From Caldifarciminota bacterium UBA6260 (lineage in GTDB: Bacteria > Hydrothermota > 32-111): DNA of 64,000 nucleotides. Position 1 is the stretch's first letter. The number at the start of each line of letters is the position of its first letter. Both the position numbers and the translations under genes were made by a program. The DNA lies in the NCBI GenBank assembly GCA_002441125.1, contig DJVI01000028.1:34978-98977 (forward strand), given 5' to 3'. A model generated the notes under the pieces. That model did not search any database. It was not told the origin of the DNA and saw only the letters and a program-made list of their open reading frames with translations. Below, one piece after another: positions 33,266 to 42,666 of this stretch.

Positions 33266-34753
33266 TTAAAATACATAAGCGATTTTTTCAAGTTTATTCA
33301 AAGAGTATATTTCAAATCCTGTTTTTGAAAATTCTATCTTTTCAATCTTAATGTTAACTTTATAATCTTTCATCAAACTTTCGAAATACTTGTAAAGATC
33401 TTTTTCAATAACTTCAGATAATTCTTTATTACAGTTTATAACAAGTGTATCGTTTGAGTAATTTTTTATATTCTCTTTTATCCATCTTATAAGTTTCATA
33501 CCTAAGAATATCGGCTTTGCAGTATAACCTCTTCCATCACAACATTCACATTTTTCAACAAAATTCATCGTAACAGATGGACCTATCTTTTTTCTTGTCA
33601 TCTCAACTAAACCGAACTGTGAGAGTTTCAAAGTTTTCGTTGTTGAACGATCATTTTTCAAACATTTTTTTAGGTAGTTAAAAACCTCTTTCCTCGATTG
33701 TTCATCCTCCATATCAATAAAATCGATAACTATGAGACCTCCTATATCCCTTAACCTTAACTGTCTTGCTATCTCTTCAGCAGCCATAAGATTTATATCT
33801 TTCACAAGATTAACATCATCCCTGCTTTTAGATATCTTTCCGGAGTTCACATCTATTGCTGTTAAAGCTTCGGTTGTCTCAATAACTATGGAGACTCCAC
33901 CTTTAAGATAAACTTCAGGTTTTGTCATCTTATCTATCTCTTTATCTATATCAAAATAGGCAAGCATCGGTATTTTGAATTTGTAAAGGTTAACCTTATT
34001 TTTCAGGATAGGGTTGAAAAAAGTTAAATAGTTTGTTACCTCATTGAAAATCTCCCTCGTATCAATATAAATAGCATCAAGGTTTCTTTTCATAAGGTTT
34101 CTTATAGTTTTTATAACGAGTGAGGATTCCCTGTAAAGTAATGTAGGGGATTTCTTTTTATCAATATTTTTTACAATCTTGTCCCATATTTTTAGAAGTT
34201 CATAAAATTCTTTTTTCAAAAGAGAAGGTTTCGCATCAATAGCTGCAGTCCTAACTATAACTCCCATATCTGAGGATAAAAAAGAGTATATGAAAGATTT
34301 TACAGATGATTTGAAATCTCTATCTTTTATCTGTTTTGAAACACCAACGAAATGGACGAAGGGAACAAGTATAAGATAGTTACCTGCTATTGAAATATAA
34401 GATGTCAGTTTAGCACCTTTCGCATTGATCTCATCCCTGACAACCTGAACAAGTATCTCATCACCCTCCTTTATCTCCATGTAATTTTCAATATCCTCAT
34501 CTATCTCTCCAAAATATTCAAATTTCACCTTTCCATCCGGAGTGTTCAAAGGAAGGAAAGCTTTTTTCTTCTCTCCTATATCAACAAAGGCTGCCTGTAT
34601 ACCTCCAGCGATATGCTCTATCCTCGCCTTGTATATATTACCTACAAGAGAACTTTTCGTTGTATCATCAACAGATATTTCGACGAGTTTTGAGTCCTCT
34701 TTTAATGCTATAATTATACTGTTTTCCAACTTAGAAATAAAAAGTTCATTCAT
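33266..34753 (-). CDS. rng: Ribonuclease G/E family endoribonuclease
   Basis: An N-terminal S1 domain (GNIYKARIEHIAGGIQAAFVDIG) is followed by the RNase H-like and DNase I-like catalytic parts with IDVNSGK and DIGGLIVIDFIDME, where the metal-binding Asp residues lie, and the zinc-link region CECCDGRGY. At 495 residues it has the RNase G size and no long scaffold tail as in RNase E. It processes rRNA and degrades mRNA. It overlaps the TIGR03960 gene by one base (TGATG). Confidence 0.95.
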   Translation of the reverse strand: MNELFISKLENSIIIALKEDSKLVEISVDDTTKSSLVGNIYKARIEHIAGGIQAAFVDIGEKKKAFLPLNTPDGKVKFEYFGEIDEDIENYMEIKEGDEILVQVVRDEINAKGAKLTSYISIAGNYLILVPFVHFVGVSKQIKDRDFKSSVKSFIYSFLSSDMGVIVRTAAIDAKPSLLKKEFYELLKIWDKIVKNIDKKKSPTLLYRESSLVIKTIRNLMKRNLDAIYIDTREIFNEVTNYLTFFNPILKNKVNLYKFKIPMLAYFDIDKEIDKMTKPEVYLKGGVSIVIETTEALTAIDVNSGKISKSRDDVNLVKDINLMAAEEIARQLRLRDIGGLIVIDFIDMEDEQSRKEVFNYLKKCLKNDRSTTKTLKLSQFGLVEMTRKKIGPSVTMNFVEKCECCDGRGYTAKPIFLGMKLIRWIKENIKNYSNDTLVINCNKELSEVIEKDLYKYFESLMKDYKVNIKIEKIEFSKTGFEIYSLNKLEKIAYVF

Positions 34754-37233
34754 CAAATAACCTCTATAACCTTTCCATTTTCAACTATGAAAAATTTTTC
34801 TCTATAAACGGAGACATCTTTTAGCTCCTCTATACAAAGAACTTTTCTATACAATTCTTCGAATTTAATATTACCATCTTTTCCCAAAATCAAAACAACT
34901 TTAACATAACCTTTTCCAACTTCTATTATATCAACATATTTTCTAATATCAACTTCCTCTTCCTTTTGGTTTATATTCCTAACCACCTTAAACTTTTCAC
35001 TATCAAGAAAATTCTTTATACATTCTACATTTTCCTTCCCAACATCAAATTCGAAAACCATCTTTGCTCTGTTCACTCTGGATATTATAGAATCCTTTTC
35101 ACTTAAAAGTTCCTTAGCGTAAAAAAATCTTATCCCTTCAGGGAAAGATGAGTTTAAAGTATCTAAAATATTTTGAACGAATAAACCTTCAAGATAAACT
35201 TCAACCATCTCCATCTGTGAATAAACGAAAACAGGTTTTGGGAATCCCAAATTCATCTTAATTCTGGGATTGAAACCCTGTGTATAGATGAAAGGGAGTT
35301 TAGATCTTCTGAAACCTGTGTTCAAAATATTTATCATAGTAAGATGTGATAAATACTGTAAATTCTGATCAACAGAGTATAACAAAAGTATCTTTGTTTT
35401 TTTTATCAGAGGGTTTATCAATTTTTTCTGTTTCCTTCTAACAAAATCGTTCACACTTGAAAACTGTTCCACATTATTTTTTATAAGCTCCCCAGCTATA
35501 TCTCCCTTACAGGCAGAACAACCTGTACAACTATCCCTTCTGCAATCTTCAGTAAAAATCTCTTTCTGTGATGCCAAAAATTCCTTTTCAAGATAACTTT
35601 TTGAAACTTTGCAATTTATAAAATCCCATGGTAGAGGTTCATCTATTGCTCTTTCCCTTAGATAATCTTTAAGTTCTATACCCAAATCTTTTGCAACCTC
35701 TTCCCACTTTTTAAAATCAAAAAATTCACTCCATTCATCAAGTCTGCATCCCTTTTTATAAGCGTTAAAAACAAGATTGTTAAGTTTTTCGTCTCCCCTT
35801 GCAAAAACTCCCTCAAGAAAAGATATATCAGGATCCCTGTATGTTATAGATACATTTTTACTTTTAACACCATCAACTATTCTTTCTATCTTCCTTTTAG
35901 TTGTATCAATATCATCCTGCTTTACCCACTGGAAAGGAGTGAAAGGTCTCGCTACAAATGGAGAAAATGAAACATTCAAAACAATATCTTTGAATCTTCT
36001 ACCAAGTTCGTTTAAAAGTTTTACAGTTTCATCTAAATCACTTTCATCTTCATATGGAAGTCCAACCATAAAATATAATTTAACATGTTTCCAGCCGAGT
36101 TTTTTCCCTCTCTCTATAGTTTCAAAAATTTCCTCTGTGGAAATATTTTTATTTATTACTTTTTTCAATCTTTCAGAACCTGTTTCCACAGCTATTGTTA
36201 AACCTGATTTCCTTATATCAGATATTTCTGTTAAAAGATCACTTTTAATTTCTCCTATTCTTAAAGATGGTAAAGATATTGATATCTTGTTTTTGGAAAG
36301 GTTTTTGTTCAGACTCTTCAAAAGAGGAAAAAGTTCCCTGTAATCTGTCGCTGAAAGGGATAGAAGGGTTACCTCATCGTAGCCGGTATTTTTTACAATC
36401 TCTGTACAATCTGAAACAACTATCTCTTTTTTCTTTTCTCTTAAAGGTCTATAAATATAACCTGCTTGACAGAATCTACAACCTCTCGTGCATCCTCTGC
36501 TTATTTCAACAACATCCCTTTCGTAAACTGTTCTTGCTATTGGGACTAAAGGTTTTTGAATACTTTTTCTTTCAAAAAAATTTTCGTCAACTTTTTGGAA
36601 AACATCCTTATTTTTACCTGAAAGTTGTGGAATGTATGTATAATCGAGTTGATCAAAAAGTTGAAGTGCCTGATATCTTGTTATCTCTCCCCATTTCAAC
36701 TTTCTCATTATTAAAACAATATCCTCAACCATACCTTCACTTTCACCTATAAAGAAAACATCTATAAAATCTTTTATTGGAAGAGGATTGTAAGTTACAG
36801 TTCCACCAGCAATAACTATTGGAGAGTTTTCATCTCTATCTTTTGAAAATAAAGGTATCCGACCAAGTTCAAGTATCTGAAGGATATTTGTGAAAGTTAA
36901 TTCGTATTCAACTGTAAAACCAACAAGATCGAATTCTTTAAGTGGTGTTCCAGTTTCAAGTGAAAGAAGAGGTATTTGGTCCTTTCTTAAAAATTCCTCC
37001 ATATCATTTTCAACAGCGTAAACTCTTTCTGCGTAAACATCATCGTAAGAGTTGAAATAATGGTAATTCAGAAGGTGCCCATATGATGACATCCCAATAG
37101 AGTAAAGATCAGGGAAAGAAAGAAGAACCCTGATTTTATTTTCACCATCCTTTTTAATAACATTGAATTCATTTCCTATGTACTGTAAAGGATTTTTAAC
37201 CTTTCTTAATAAACTATCAGGATATTTCTTCAT
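34753..37233 (-). CDS. TIGR03960-type radical SAM protein fused to a DUF2344 domain
   Basis: The 826-residue protein has an N-terminal part with a B12-binding-like fold (residues 1-190), a radical SAM core with the cluster motif SRGCTRGCRFCQAGYIYRP (CxxxCxxC), a second Cys group CRRDSCTGCSACKG near 610-625, and a C-terminal TIGR03936/DUF2344 domain (LQYLSHLTMINIL, YTQGFNPRIKMNLGFP). Next to rng and rplU-rpmA, this is a frequent arrangement. Its reaction is unknown; neighbours suggest RNA or ribosome modification. Confidence 0.93.
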   Translation of the reverse strand: MKKYPDSLLRKVKNPLQYIGNEFNVIKKDGENKIRVLLSFPDLYSIGMSSYGHLLNYHYFNSYDDVYAERVYAVENDMEEFLRKDQIPLLSLETGTPLKEFDLVGFTVEYELTFTNILQILELGRIPLFSKDRDENSPIVIAGGTVTYNPLPIKDFIDVFFIGESEGMVEDIVLIMRKLKWGEITRYQALQLFDQLDYTYIPQLSGKNKDVFQKVDENFFERKSIQKPLVPIARTVYERDVVEISRGCTRGCRFCQAGYIYRPLREKKKEIVVSDCTEIVKNTGYDEVTLLSLSATDYRELFPLLKSLNKNLSKNKISISLPSLRIGEIKSDLLTEISDIRKSGLTIAVETGSERLKKVINKNISTEEIFETIERGKKLGWKHVKLYFMVGLPYEDESDLDETVKLLNELGRRFKDIVLNVSFSPFVARPFTPFQWVKQDDIDTTKRKIERIVDGVKSKNVSITYRDPDISFLEGVFARGDEKLNNLVFNAYKKGCRLDEWSEFFDFKKWEEVAKDLGIELKDYLRERAIDEPLPWDFINCKVSKSYLEKEFLASQKEIFTEDCRRDSCTGCSACKGDIAGELIKNNVEQFSSVNDFVRRKQKKLINPLIKKTKILLLYSVDQNLQYLSHLTMINILNTGFRRSKLPFIYTQGFNPRIKMNLGFPKPVFVYSQMEMVEVYLEGLFVQNILDTLNSSFPEGIRFFYAKELLSEKDSIISRVNRAKMVFEFDVGKENVECIKNFLDSEKFKVVRNINQKEEEVDIRKYVDIIEVGKGYVKVVLILGKDGNIKFEELYRKVLCIEELKDVSVYREKFFIVENGKVIEVI

Positions 37234-38101
37234 CTGTTATAATCTTGTAAATTTTTTTATAGATCTGTGAAGTCTTTTGAACTATCTCATCTGAAAGTTG
37301 TGGTGGCTGAGACTTCCTGTCCCAATCTGTTGAAAGTAGATAGTTTCTTATAAGCTGTTTATCGAATGGTTCCTGCTTCTTTCCAGCCTGATAAGTTTCC
37401 GTTGACCAGAATCTCGAAGAATCTGGTGTGAAGATCTCATCTATGAGCAGAAGATTACCTTCAATCAAACCGAATTCAAATTTTGTATCAGCCAAAATTA
37501 TATTTTTTTCTTGAAGGAATTCTGAACCGAACCTGTAAAGTTGTAAAGAAACATCTTTAATCTTATTTGCAAGTTCATCACCAAGTTTTTCTCTCATATA
37601 GTCGAAAGAAACTGTTTCATCATGCCCTTTCTCTGCTTTTGTTGTTGGTGTAAAAAGTGGTTCATCAAACTTTTCAGATTCAACATAACCACCCCTGATA
37701 TAATTACCACCAACAGTTTGAGTTTTCAAATATTCACTCCAAGCGCTACCTGTTATATAACCTCTTACAATACACTCGAAAGGTATAGGTTTCGCTTTCT
37801 TAACAACCATGAATCTATCTTTTAGAAAATCATACTTTTTTAAATCTTTAGGCAAAGCATCAAAATCATCGTAAAGAAAATGGTTTGGTACAATATTTTT
37901 AGTTAAATCAAAAAAGAATTTGGATATTTTGTTCAAAACTTTTCCTTTTGAATCTATACCATTTTCAAGAACATAATCGAATGCTGATATTCTGTCTGTT
38001 GTAACTATCAAGAGTTTATCATCTTCAAATTCGTAAATGTCTCTAACTTTTCCCTTTGAAATCATCCTTAATTCTTTTATGTTTGTTTCCTTTACTACCA
38101 T
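37217..38101 (-). CDS. purC: Phosphoribosylaminoimidazole-succinocarboxamide synthase
   Basis: SAICAR synthase of purine biosynthesis, joining aspartate to CAIR with ATP. Seen are ISKGKVRDIYEFEDDKLLIVTTDRISAFD, ECIVRGYITGSAW, DTKFEFGL and LIDEIFTPDSSRFW. The length (294) fits the longer purC type. The start ATG 38101 has GGAGA behind it, although this makes the gene overlap the nrdR tail by 59 bp; starting later would remove the first conserved strand. No other purine gene is in the window. Confidence 0.96.
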   Translation of the reverse strand: MVVKETNIKELRMISKGKVRDIYEFEDDKLLIVTTDRISAFDYVLENGIDSKGKVLNKISKFFFDLTKNIVPNHFLYDDFDALPKDLKKYDFLKDRFMVVKKAKPIPFECIVRGYITGSAWSEYLKTQTVGGNYIRGGYVESEKFDEPLFTPTTKAEKGHDETVSFDYMREKLGDELANKIKDVSLQLYRFGSEFLQEKNIILADTKFEFGLIEGNLLLIDEIFTPDSSRFWSTETYQAGKKQEPFDKQLIRNYLLSTDWDRKSQPPQLSDEIVQKTSQIYKKIYKIITDEEIS

Positions 38102-38561
38102 TTTTTTCTCCTTTATTCAAAAGTGAATTTAATTCATCTATAAACTCGTTCATATCTTTGAACTGCCTGTAAACGGATGCGAACCTTACATAGGAAATCT
38201 CATCAACCTCTTTTAAATGTTCCATAACAATCTCTCCGATAACCTTTGACTCAACCTCATCAGATTCTTTTGCAAAAAGTTTTCTTTCAACATCTTCAAC
38301 TATTCTGTTTATTATTTCATTCGAGACAGGCCTTTTCCTACAAGCTGTTCTTATACCTTCAATAAGTTTATCCCTCGCATAAGGTTCCCTTCTACCATCC
38401 CTTTTTATAACAAGGAGAGGTGTTTTTTCAACATACTCATATGTTGTGAACCTTTTTTTACATTGAAGGCACTCTCTTCTTCTTCTAACACTTTGCCCAT
38501 CTTTACTTGCCCTCGAATCTATAACTCTATTTTCTTCAAAACCACAGTATGGACATTTCAT
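38043..38561 (-). CDS. nrdR: Transcriptional repressor NrdR
   Basis: An N-terminal zinc ribbon (MKCPYCGFEENRVIDSR and CLQCKKRFTTYE) is followed by an ATP-cone domain (VIKRDGRREPYARDKLIEGI), the ribonucleotide reductase regulator layout. It senses ATP/dATP and represses nrd genes, none of which lies here. The C-terminal 20 residues, rich in Lys and Gly, are longer than usual (172 against about 150) and their DNA is shared with the 5' end of purC. Confidence 0.96.
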   Translation of the reverse strand: MKCPYCGFEENRVIDSRASKDGQSVRRRRECLQCKKRFTTYEYVEKTPLLVIKRDGRREPYARDKLIEGIRTACRKRPVSNEIINRIVEDVERKLFAKESDEVESKVIGEIVMEHLKEVDEISYVRFASVYRQFKDMNEFIDELNSLLNKGEKNGSKGNKHKRIKDDFKGKS

Positions 38562-39043
38562 ATCTTTTTCATCTTTTTTGATGCGTCAAGGATTATCGTG
38601 TTTGAACAACTAACCAAATTCCCATTTTCATCTTTCCCATAATATGTCTCATAAATCCTTGCTAAAGGGTAATTACCTGTTGTGAAAAGTGCATTTTCTT
38701 CTTTTATGTAACTACCACCTTCAACATTTAAAGTTCCAAACCAATTTCTGACTTCACTTTCATCATAGTAATAGGTTTCTATTATGTTACCATTAACTAT
38801 AATCTGTCCATAACAACAACATCCATTTGGTCCATAGTTTCCGAGAGCCACAGAAATGTTATTCTTTTCTCTTATAATTACATCAGAGTAAAAGGACCAA
38901 CCATTGTTGGCATCATAATAAGCATCTGTAACAGGATTTGGATTAAAGGTAAGTTCAAGTTCAGCAATTTTAGGCACAGGAAGTAAGACACAGGATGAAA
39001 AAAATAAAACAAATAATACCAATAAAAACAGGGATTTTTTCAT
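38558..39043 (-). CDS. Small lipoprotein of unknown function
   Basis: The signal region ends in the lipobox-like FFSSC, so the 161-residue product should be lipid-anchored. The mature part is beta-rich (LELTFNPNPVTDAYYD, WSFYSDVIIREKNNISVALG) with an odd Cys-Cys-Cys in NGCCCYGQ and aromatic strands. No family recognised. It overlaps nrdR by 4 bp and starts 36 bases after the terminator-like hairpin that ends the aldehyde dehydrogenase gene, with AGGAGAG as its ribosome site. Confidence 0.75.
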   Translation of the reverse strand: MKKSLFLLVLFVLFFSSCVLLPVPKIAELELTFNPNPVTDAYYDANNGWSFYSDVIIREKNNISVALGNYGPNGCCCYGQIIVNGNIIETYYYDESEVRNWFGTLNVEGGSYIKEENALFTTGNYPLARIYETYYGKDENGNLVSCSNTIILDASKKMKKI

Positions 39044-39059
39044 AACTCTCCTTTTATAA

Positions 39060-39080
39060 AAAGGGGGAAAATCCCCCTTT
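39060..39080 (-). terminator. Intrinsic terminator overlapping the aldehyde dehydrogenase stop codon
   Basis: On the minus strand AAAGGGGG-ATTTT-CCCCCTTT forms a perfect 8-bp stem with a 5-base loop, followed by more T. Its first bases are the TAA stop of the upstream gene. It is the clearest terminator in the window. Confidence 0.75.
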
Positions 39081-40575
39081 ACTTTTCTATACTCACATCT
39101 ATCTGTGCTTTCTGCAATTTACCTGAATAATCGATGTAAACAGTTTTCTGTTCTGTGAATATTTCATAAACTGTCCATCCACCCTCTCTATGTCCATTTC
39201 CTGTATTCTTTGTTCCTCCGAATGGCAGATGACATTCGGCACCTATAGTTGGGCCATTAACATAAGTTATTCCTGTATCTATATCTTCAACTGCTTTAAA
39301 AGCTAAATTCACATTTTTAGTATAAATTGAACTTGAGAGTCCATACTCAACATCGTTTAAAACATCTATCGCTTCTTCAAAACTTTTTACCTTAATGACA
39401 GATAGGACTGGGCCAAATATCTCTTCCTGCTCTATTCTCATTTTAGGTTTAACATCAACAAAAATAGTTGGTTTTACGAACCATCCATTTTTGCAAACAC
39501 CTTCTTCATACCTGTAACCACCTGTTACAAGTTTTGCTCCCTCTTCCTTTCCAATCTTTACATATTCCAAAATCTTTTTCATAGAAGCTTCATTGATTAC
39601 CGGACCAACATCAACACTCTCATCCCATGGATAGCCCAATTTCAAATCTTCAGTTCTTTTTACAAGTTTTTCGATGAAAAGGTCATGTATCTTTTCATGT
39701 AGGATCAACCTTGATGTAGCTGTACATCTCTGTCCCGCTGTTCCAAAAGCACCGAAAAGAACACCATCAACAGCGAGATCAATATCAGCATCATCCATAA
39801 CTATTTGAGCATTCTTTCCACCAAGCTCAAGAGAAACTCTTTTCAATGTCTTTCCACAAACTGATGCTATATGTCTTCCAATCTCAGATGAACCTGTAAA
39901 GGATACTACACCAATATCTTTGTGCTCAAGTATTGCGTTACCAACAGCACTACCTGGACCGTGAACAAGGTTCACAACTCCCTTTGGAAATCCTGCCTCT
40001 TCCATTATCTCAACAAGTTTGGTTGCAAGAGCAGGTGTATCAGATGCTGGTTTCAAAACAACAGTGTTCCCAGAAAGTAATGCGGGAAACATTTTCCATG
40101 TTGGTATCGCTATAGGGAAATTCCATGGAGTTATAAGACCTGCAACACCGATAGGTCTTAAAAATGTTATAGCAACTTTGTTTGGTAATTCTGATGGGGA
40201 TGTTCTTCCAAAAAATCTTCTACCTTCACCGAAAGCGTAATAGGCTGTATCTATACCTTCCTGTGTATCACCTCTCGCTTCCTTCATAATCTTTCCCATC
40301 TCTTCGGTCATAAGTTTTGCTATCTCTTCTTTCCTTCTCACCATTATATCACCAACTTTACCGAGCAGTTCACCCCTTTTGGCTGCTGGGACCTTTCTCC
40401 AACTTTTAAACGCTTCCTTAGCAGCTTTAACTGCAAGGTCAACATCCTCTTTATTTGATTTTGGGAAAACACCTACTATTTTACTCCAATCGGCTGGCAT
40501 TCTGCTTTCAAAAGTTTCTTTTGTAACAGAATCAACCCATTCACCGTTAATGTAATTCTTAAATTTTTGAGTCAT
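39079..40575 (-). CDS. Aldehyde dehydrogenase family protein
   Basis: A 498-residue NAD(P)-dependent aldehyde dehydrogenase with TPWNFPIAIPTWKMFPAL, the cofactor-binding SFTGSSEIGR, catalytic Glu in SLELGGKNAQ, catalytic Cys in GAFGTAGQRCTATSR, and EEIFGPVLSV. The overall pattern is closest to the ALDH7/semialdehyde dehydrogenase type, but the substrate cannot be read. The neighbouring genes are surface proteins, so they give no clue. It starts 12 bases after the metallophosphoesterase gene with an AGGTT-type site. Confidence 0.92.
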   Translation of the reverse strand: MTQKFKNYINGEWVDSVTKETFESRMPADWSKIVGVFPKSNKEDVDLAVKAAKEAFKSWRKVPAAKRGELLGKVGDIMVRRKEEIAKLMTEEMGKIMKEARGDTQEGIDTAYYAFGEGRRFFGRTSPSELPNKVAITFLRPIGVAGLITPWNFPIAIPTWKMFPALLSGNTVVLKPASDTPALATKLVEIMEEAGFPKGVVNLVHGPGSAVGNAILEHKDIGVVSFTGSSEIGRHIASVCGKTLKRVSLELGGKNAQIVMDDADIDLAVDGVLFGAFGTAGQRCTATSRLILHEKIHDLFIEKLVKRTEDLKLGYPWDESVDVGPVINEASMKKILEYVKIGKEEGAKLVTGGYRYEEGVCKNGWFVKPTIFVDVKPKMRIEQEEIFGPVLSVIKVKSFEEAIDVLNDVEYGLSSSIYTKNVNLAFKAVEDIDTGITYVNGPTIGAECHLPFGGTKNTGNGHREGGWTVYEIFTEQKTVYIDYSGKLQKAQIDVSIEK

Positions 40576-40587
40576 AAAACCTCCAAT

Positions 40588-41502
40588 CTATTTTAATATT
40601 TTTTCAAGTTCTAAATCTGAAGGGTATCTCTCTTCAAAAAGTGTAACTACTTCAGATTCATAATTTATTATCCTTCCAAAATCATCCACAAAAAGGGTCA
40701 ATTTATCAAAACTTGAAAGTTCTCCATATCCTTTCATAATAATTGTATGATTTAAAGGTGTTTCGATAGCATTTCTTAAACCAATCCCATCGAATCCACC
40801 AAGCATAATATCTATTCCTTCAACATTTTCCGCAATTATCCTATCATGTTCAAGACCAACGGATGTAAGACCTATTATAATTGAACATCTGTTTTTTTTC
40901 AATATATCAACAACCTCTTTAGTTTTCTCAATCTCTTTTTCAATAATGTAATATTTAGCTACCTCTTCATCCATATTCAATGTAGCATACTCTGAAACTA
41001 ACCCAAAAATTCCAATTCTGATACCTTCCTTTTCCATTATAACATATTTTTGTGGTTGTATCTGGGAATCAACTATCTTCAGGTTAGATGATATCAGTTT
41101 TGGATTAAACAAATTAAAGGCTTCATTTAAAAATTTAGGACCAGCGATTATTTCATCAACACCTATATTTACAACATCGTAACCCATATAATTAAAGTAT
41201 AGGGAAGGTTTAGTAAAATCTGTTGAATCTAAATCTACAGATTTGTAAACAAAATTCCCAGAATCAAAGAGGAGAAATATCTGATTCTTTTTGTTAGCTA
41301 GCTCCCTTTCATATTTTACAGCTGTTGAAAGTGAATATATCCCACCAAGAACAGGTGGAAACTCAGGGTTTATAAATGTAGCTTCCCTTCTTTCAAGTAC
41401 ATTCCTTATATCGTTCGTGTGTAATATAACTATCTCTTTTGAAAAAAGGGAAATAACAGTAAGAAAAAATGATAAGAAGAAAAAATTTTTTTTCATTTTC
41501 AC
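40588..41502 (-). CDS. Secreted metallophosphoesterase, 5'-nucleotidase-like
   Basis: A signal peptide (FFFLSFFLTVISLFS) precedes a calcineurin-like phosphoesterase domain. The start IVILHTNDIRNVLERR carries the HTND motif of UshA-type 5'-nucleotidases, LFDSGNFVYKS takes the place of the GDxxxG block, and IIGLTSVGLEHD replaces the GH(D/E)-type motif. Only the N-terminal catalytic half of a 5'-nucleotidase is present (304 residues), and several metal ligands are substituted, so activity is uncertain. It lies between the PLD-like and dehydrogenase genes. Confidence 0.75.
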   Translation of the reverse strand: MKMKKNFFFLSFFLTVISLFSKEIVILHTNDIRNVLERREATFINPEFPPVLGGIYSLSTAVKYERELANKKNQIFLLFDSGNFVYKSVDLDSTDFTKPSLYFNYMGYDVVNIGVDEIIAGPKFLNEAFNLFNPKLISSNLKIVDSQIQPQKYVIMEKEGIRIGIFGLVSEYATLNMDEEVAKYYIIEKEIEKTKEVVDILKKNRCSIIIGLTSVGLEHDRIIAENVEGIDIMLGGFDGIGLRNAIETPLNHTIIMKGYGELSSFDKLTLFVDDFGRIINYESEVVTLFEERYPSDLELEKILK

Positions 41503-41505
41503 CTC

Positions 41506-42075
41506 TTAGAAAACTGTTATTCTGTCAACAGATTTTTCAAGAATCTTTGTGAAATAACTTTCATAGATTTTACCTAAAGTATCCGATTTAATCAGAACTG
41601 AAGCTTCATTGTTTTTATCAAGAGCATGGTAACTCCAGTTCGTTGAACCAACTATTACAAAGATAGAATCAATTATCATCGTTTTTGCATGAAGGGTTGC
41701 TTCAGGATCATCATAGAAAACCTTAACTCCTCCACTTTTCAAAAAATCTCCAAGATCTTTATTCCTCGTGCTCTGATTTGGATTGAAACCTGACTGATCT
41801 AGAACTATTTTAACATCAACTCCCCTTTTTACAGCATCGAAAAGGGATTCATAAATTTTCTGGTTCACTCCATCCTTTCTTTCAGGATAGTAACCACCTT
41901 CAAGCATCATTATGTGAATAGTTTTAGATGAATTTTTTATAAGTTTTATAAGATTTTTTGAATACTCTCTGTTATTCATTGTAATAGCACCATCAGCCTG
42001 AAGAAAATTTAAACTGTCTGAAAAAATAAGTTTGAAAGTTAACAAAAATATAATTAGAAAAAATTGTTTTTTCAT
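41506..42075 (-). CDS. Secreted phospholipase D-like protein, copy 2
   Basis: A signal peptide is followed by one PLD domain with the HKD motif in ATLHAKTMIIDSIFVIVGSTNWSYHAL (His, Lys, Asp and the GSxN block). Single-HKD proteins of about 190 residues include nucleases such as Nuc and cytoplasmic or secreted phospholipases; they work as dimers. The start DSLNFLQADGAITMNNREYS matches its neighbour at 42084 and the two are clearly paralogues. The substrate is unknown. Confidence 0.87.
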   Translation of the reverse strand: MKKQFFLIIFLLTFKLIFSDSLNFLQADGAITMNNREYSKNLIKLIKNSSKTIHIMMLEGGYYPERKDGVNQKIYESLFDAVKRGVDVKIVLDQSGFNPNQSTRNKDLGDFLKSGGVKVFYDDPEATLHAKTMIIDSIFVIVGSTNWSYHALDKNNEASVLIKSDTLGKIYESYFTKILEKSVDRITVF

Positions 42076-42083
42076 ACCAACTC

Positions 42084-42659
42084 CTAAGGTGTAATTGTTA
42101 AAGTATCTGATCTGAACTCATAAATCTTTTCAAAAAAATCCTCATACTTTAAAGATATATCTTTTGATTTCAAAGCTACCGCACATTCATCATTTTTTGC
42201 AAGAGCATAGAAACTCCAGTTTGTTGAACCAACAACCGTTATAGAAGAATCTATAACTATAAATTTCGCATGGGTTGTTATGTCTGGCATATCAAAGTAA
42301 ACCTCAACACCAAATTTTCTCATATATTGTGCATACTCGTTATTTTTTACCGAAAGGGATGGATTCCATGATGACTGGTCAACAATTAAAACAACCTTCA
42401 CACCTCTTTTTACAGCATCAATCAAAGAGTTCTGAAGTTCAGTAGGTTCCCCTTCTGGATAATCCGGATAATAGCCAACCTGATAGATAACAGCATGAAT
42501 AGTTTTTTGTGCATTGTTAAAAAGTTTTATCAGAGTTGGAGTGTAATCCCTGTTGTTCATAGGGATTACTCCATCAACTGGAAGTAAATTTATCTTTTCT
42601 TGGGAGATTAAAAACAGAAAGAATATAAAAACGAATAAAGTTAAAAATATCTTTTTCAT
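42084..42659 (-). CDS. Secreted phospholipase D-like protein, copy 1
   Basis: The product has a signal peptide and one HKD motif in ITTHAKFIVIDSSITVVGSTNWSFYAL. It resembles the next gene from LLPVDGVIPMNNRDYTPTLIKLF onward, so the two arose by duplication. I start at ATG 42659 because AGGAG lies four bases before it; a longer frame to 42695 would overlap the outer-membrane gene. At 191 residues it resembles Nuc-type secreted nucleases or lipases. Confidence 0.87.
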   Translation of the reverse strand: MKKIFLTLFVFIFFLFLISQEKINLLPVDGVIPMNNRDYTPTLIKLFNNAQKTIHAVIYQVGYYPDYPEGEPTELQNSLIDAVKRGVKVVLIVDQSSWNPSLSVKNNEYAQYMRKFGVEVYFDMPDITTHAKFIVIDSSITVVGSTNWSFYALAKNDECAVALKSKDISLKYEDFFEKIYEFRSDTLTITP

Positions 42660-42666
42660 AATACTC

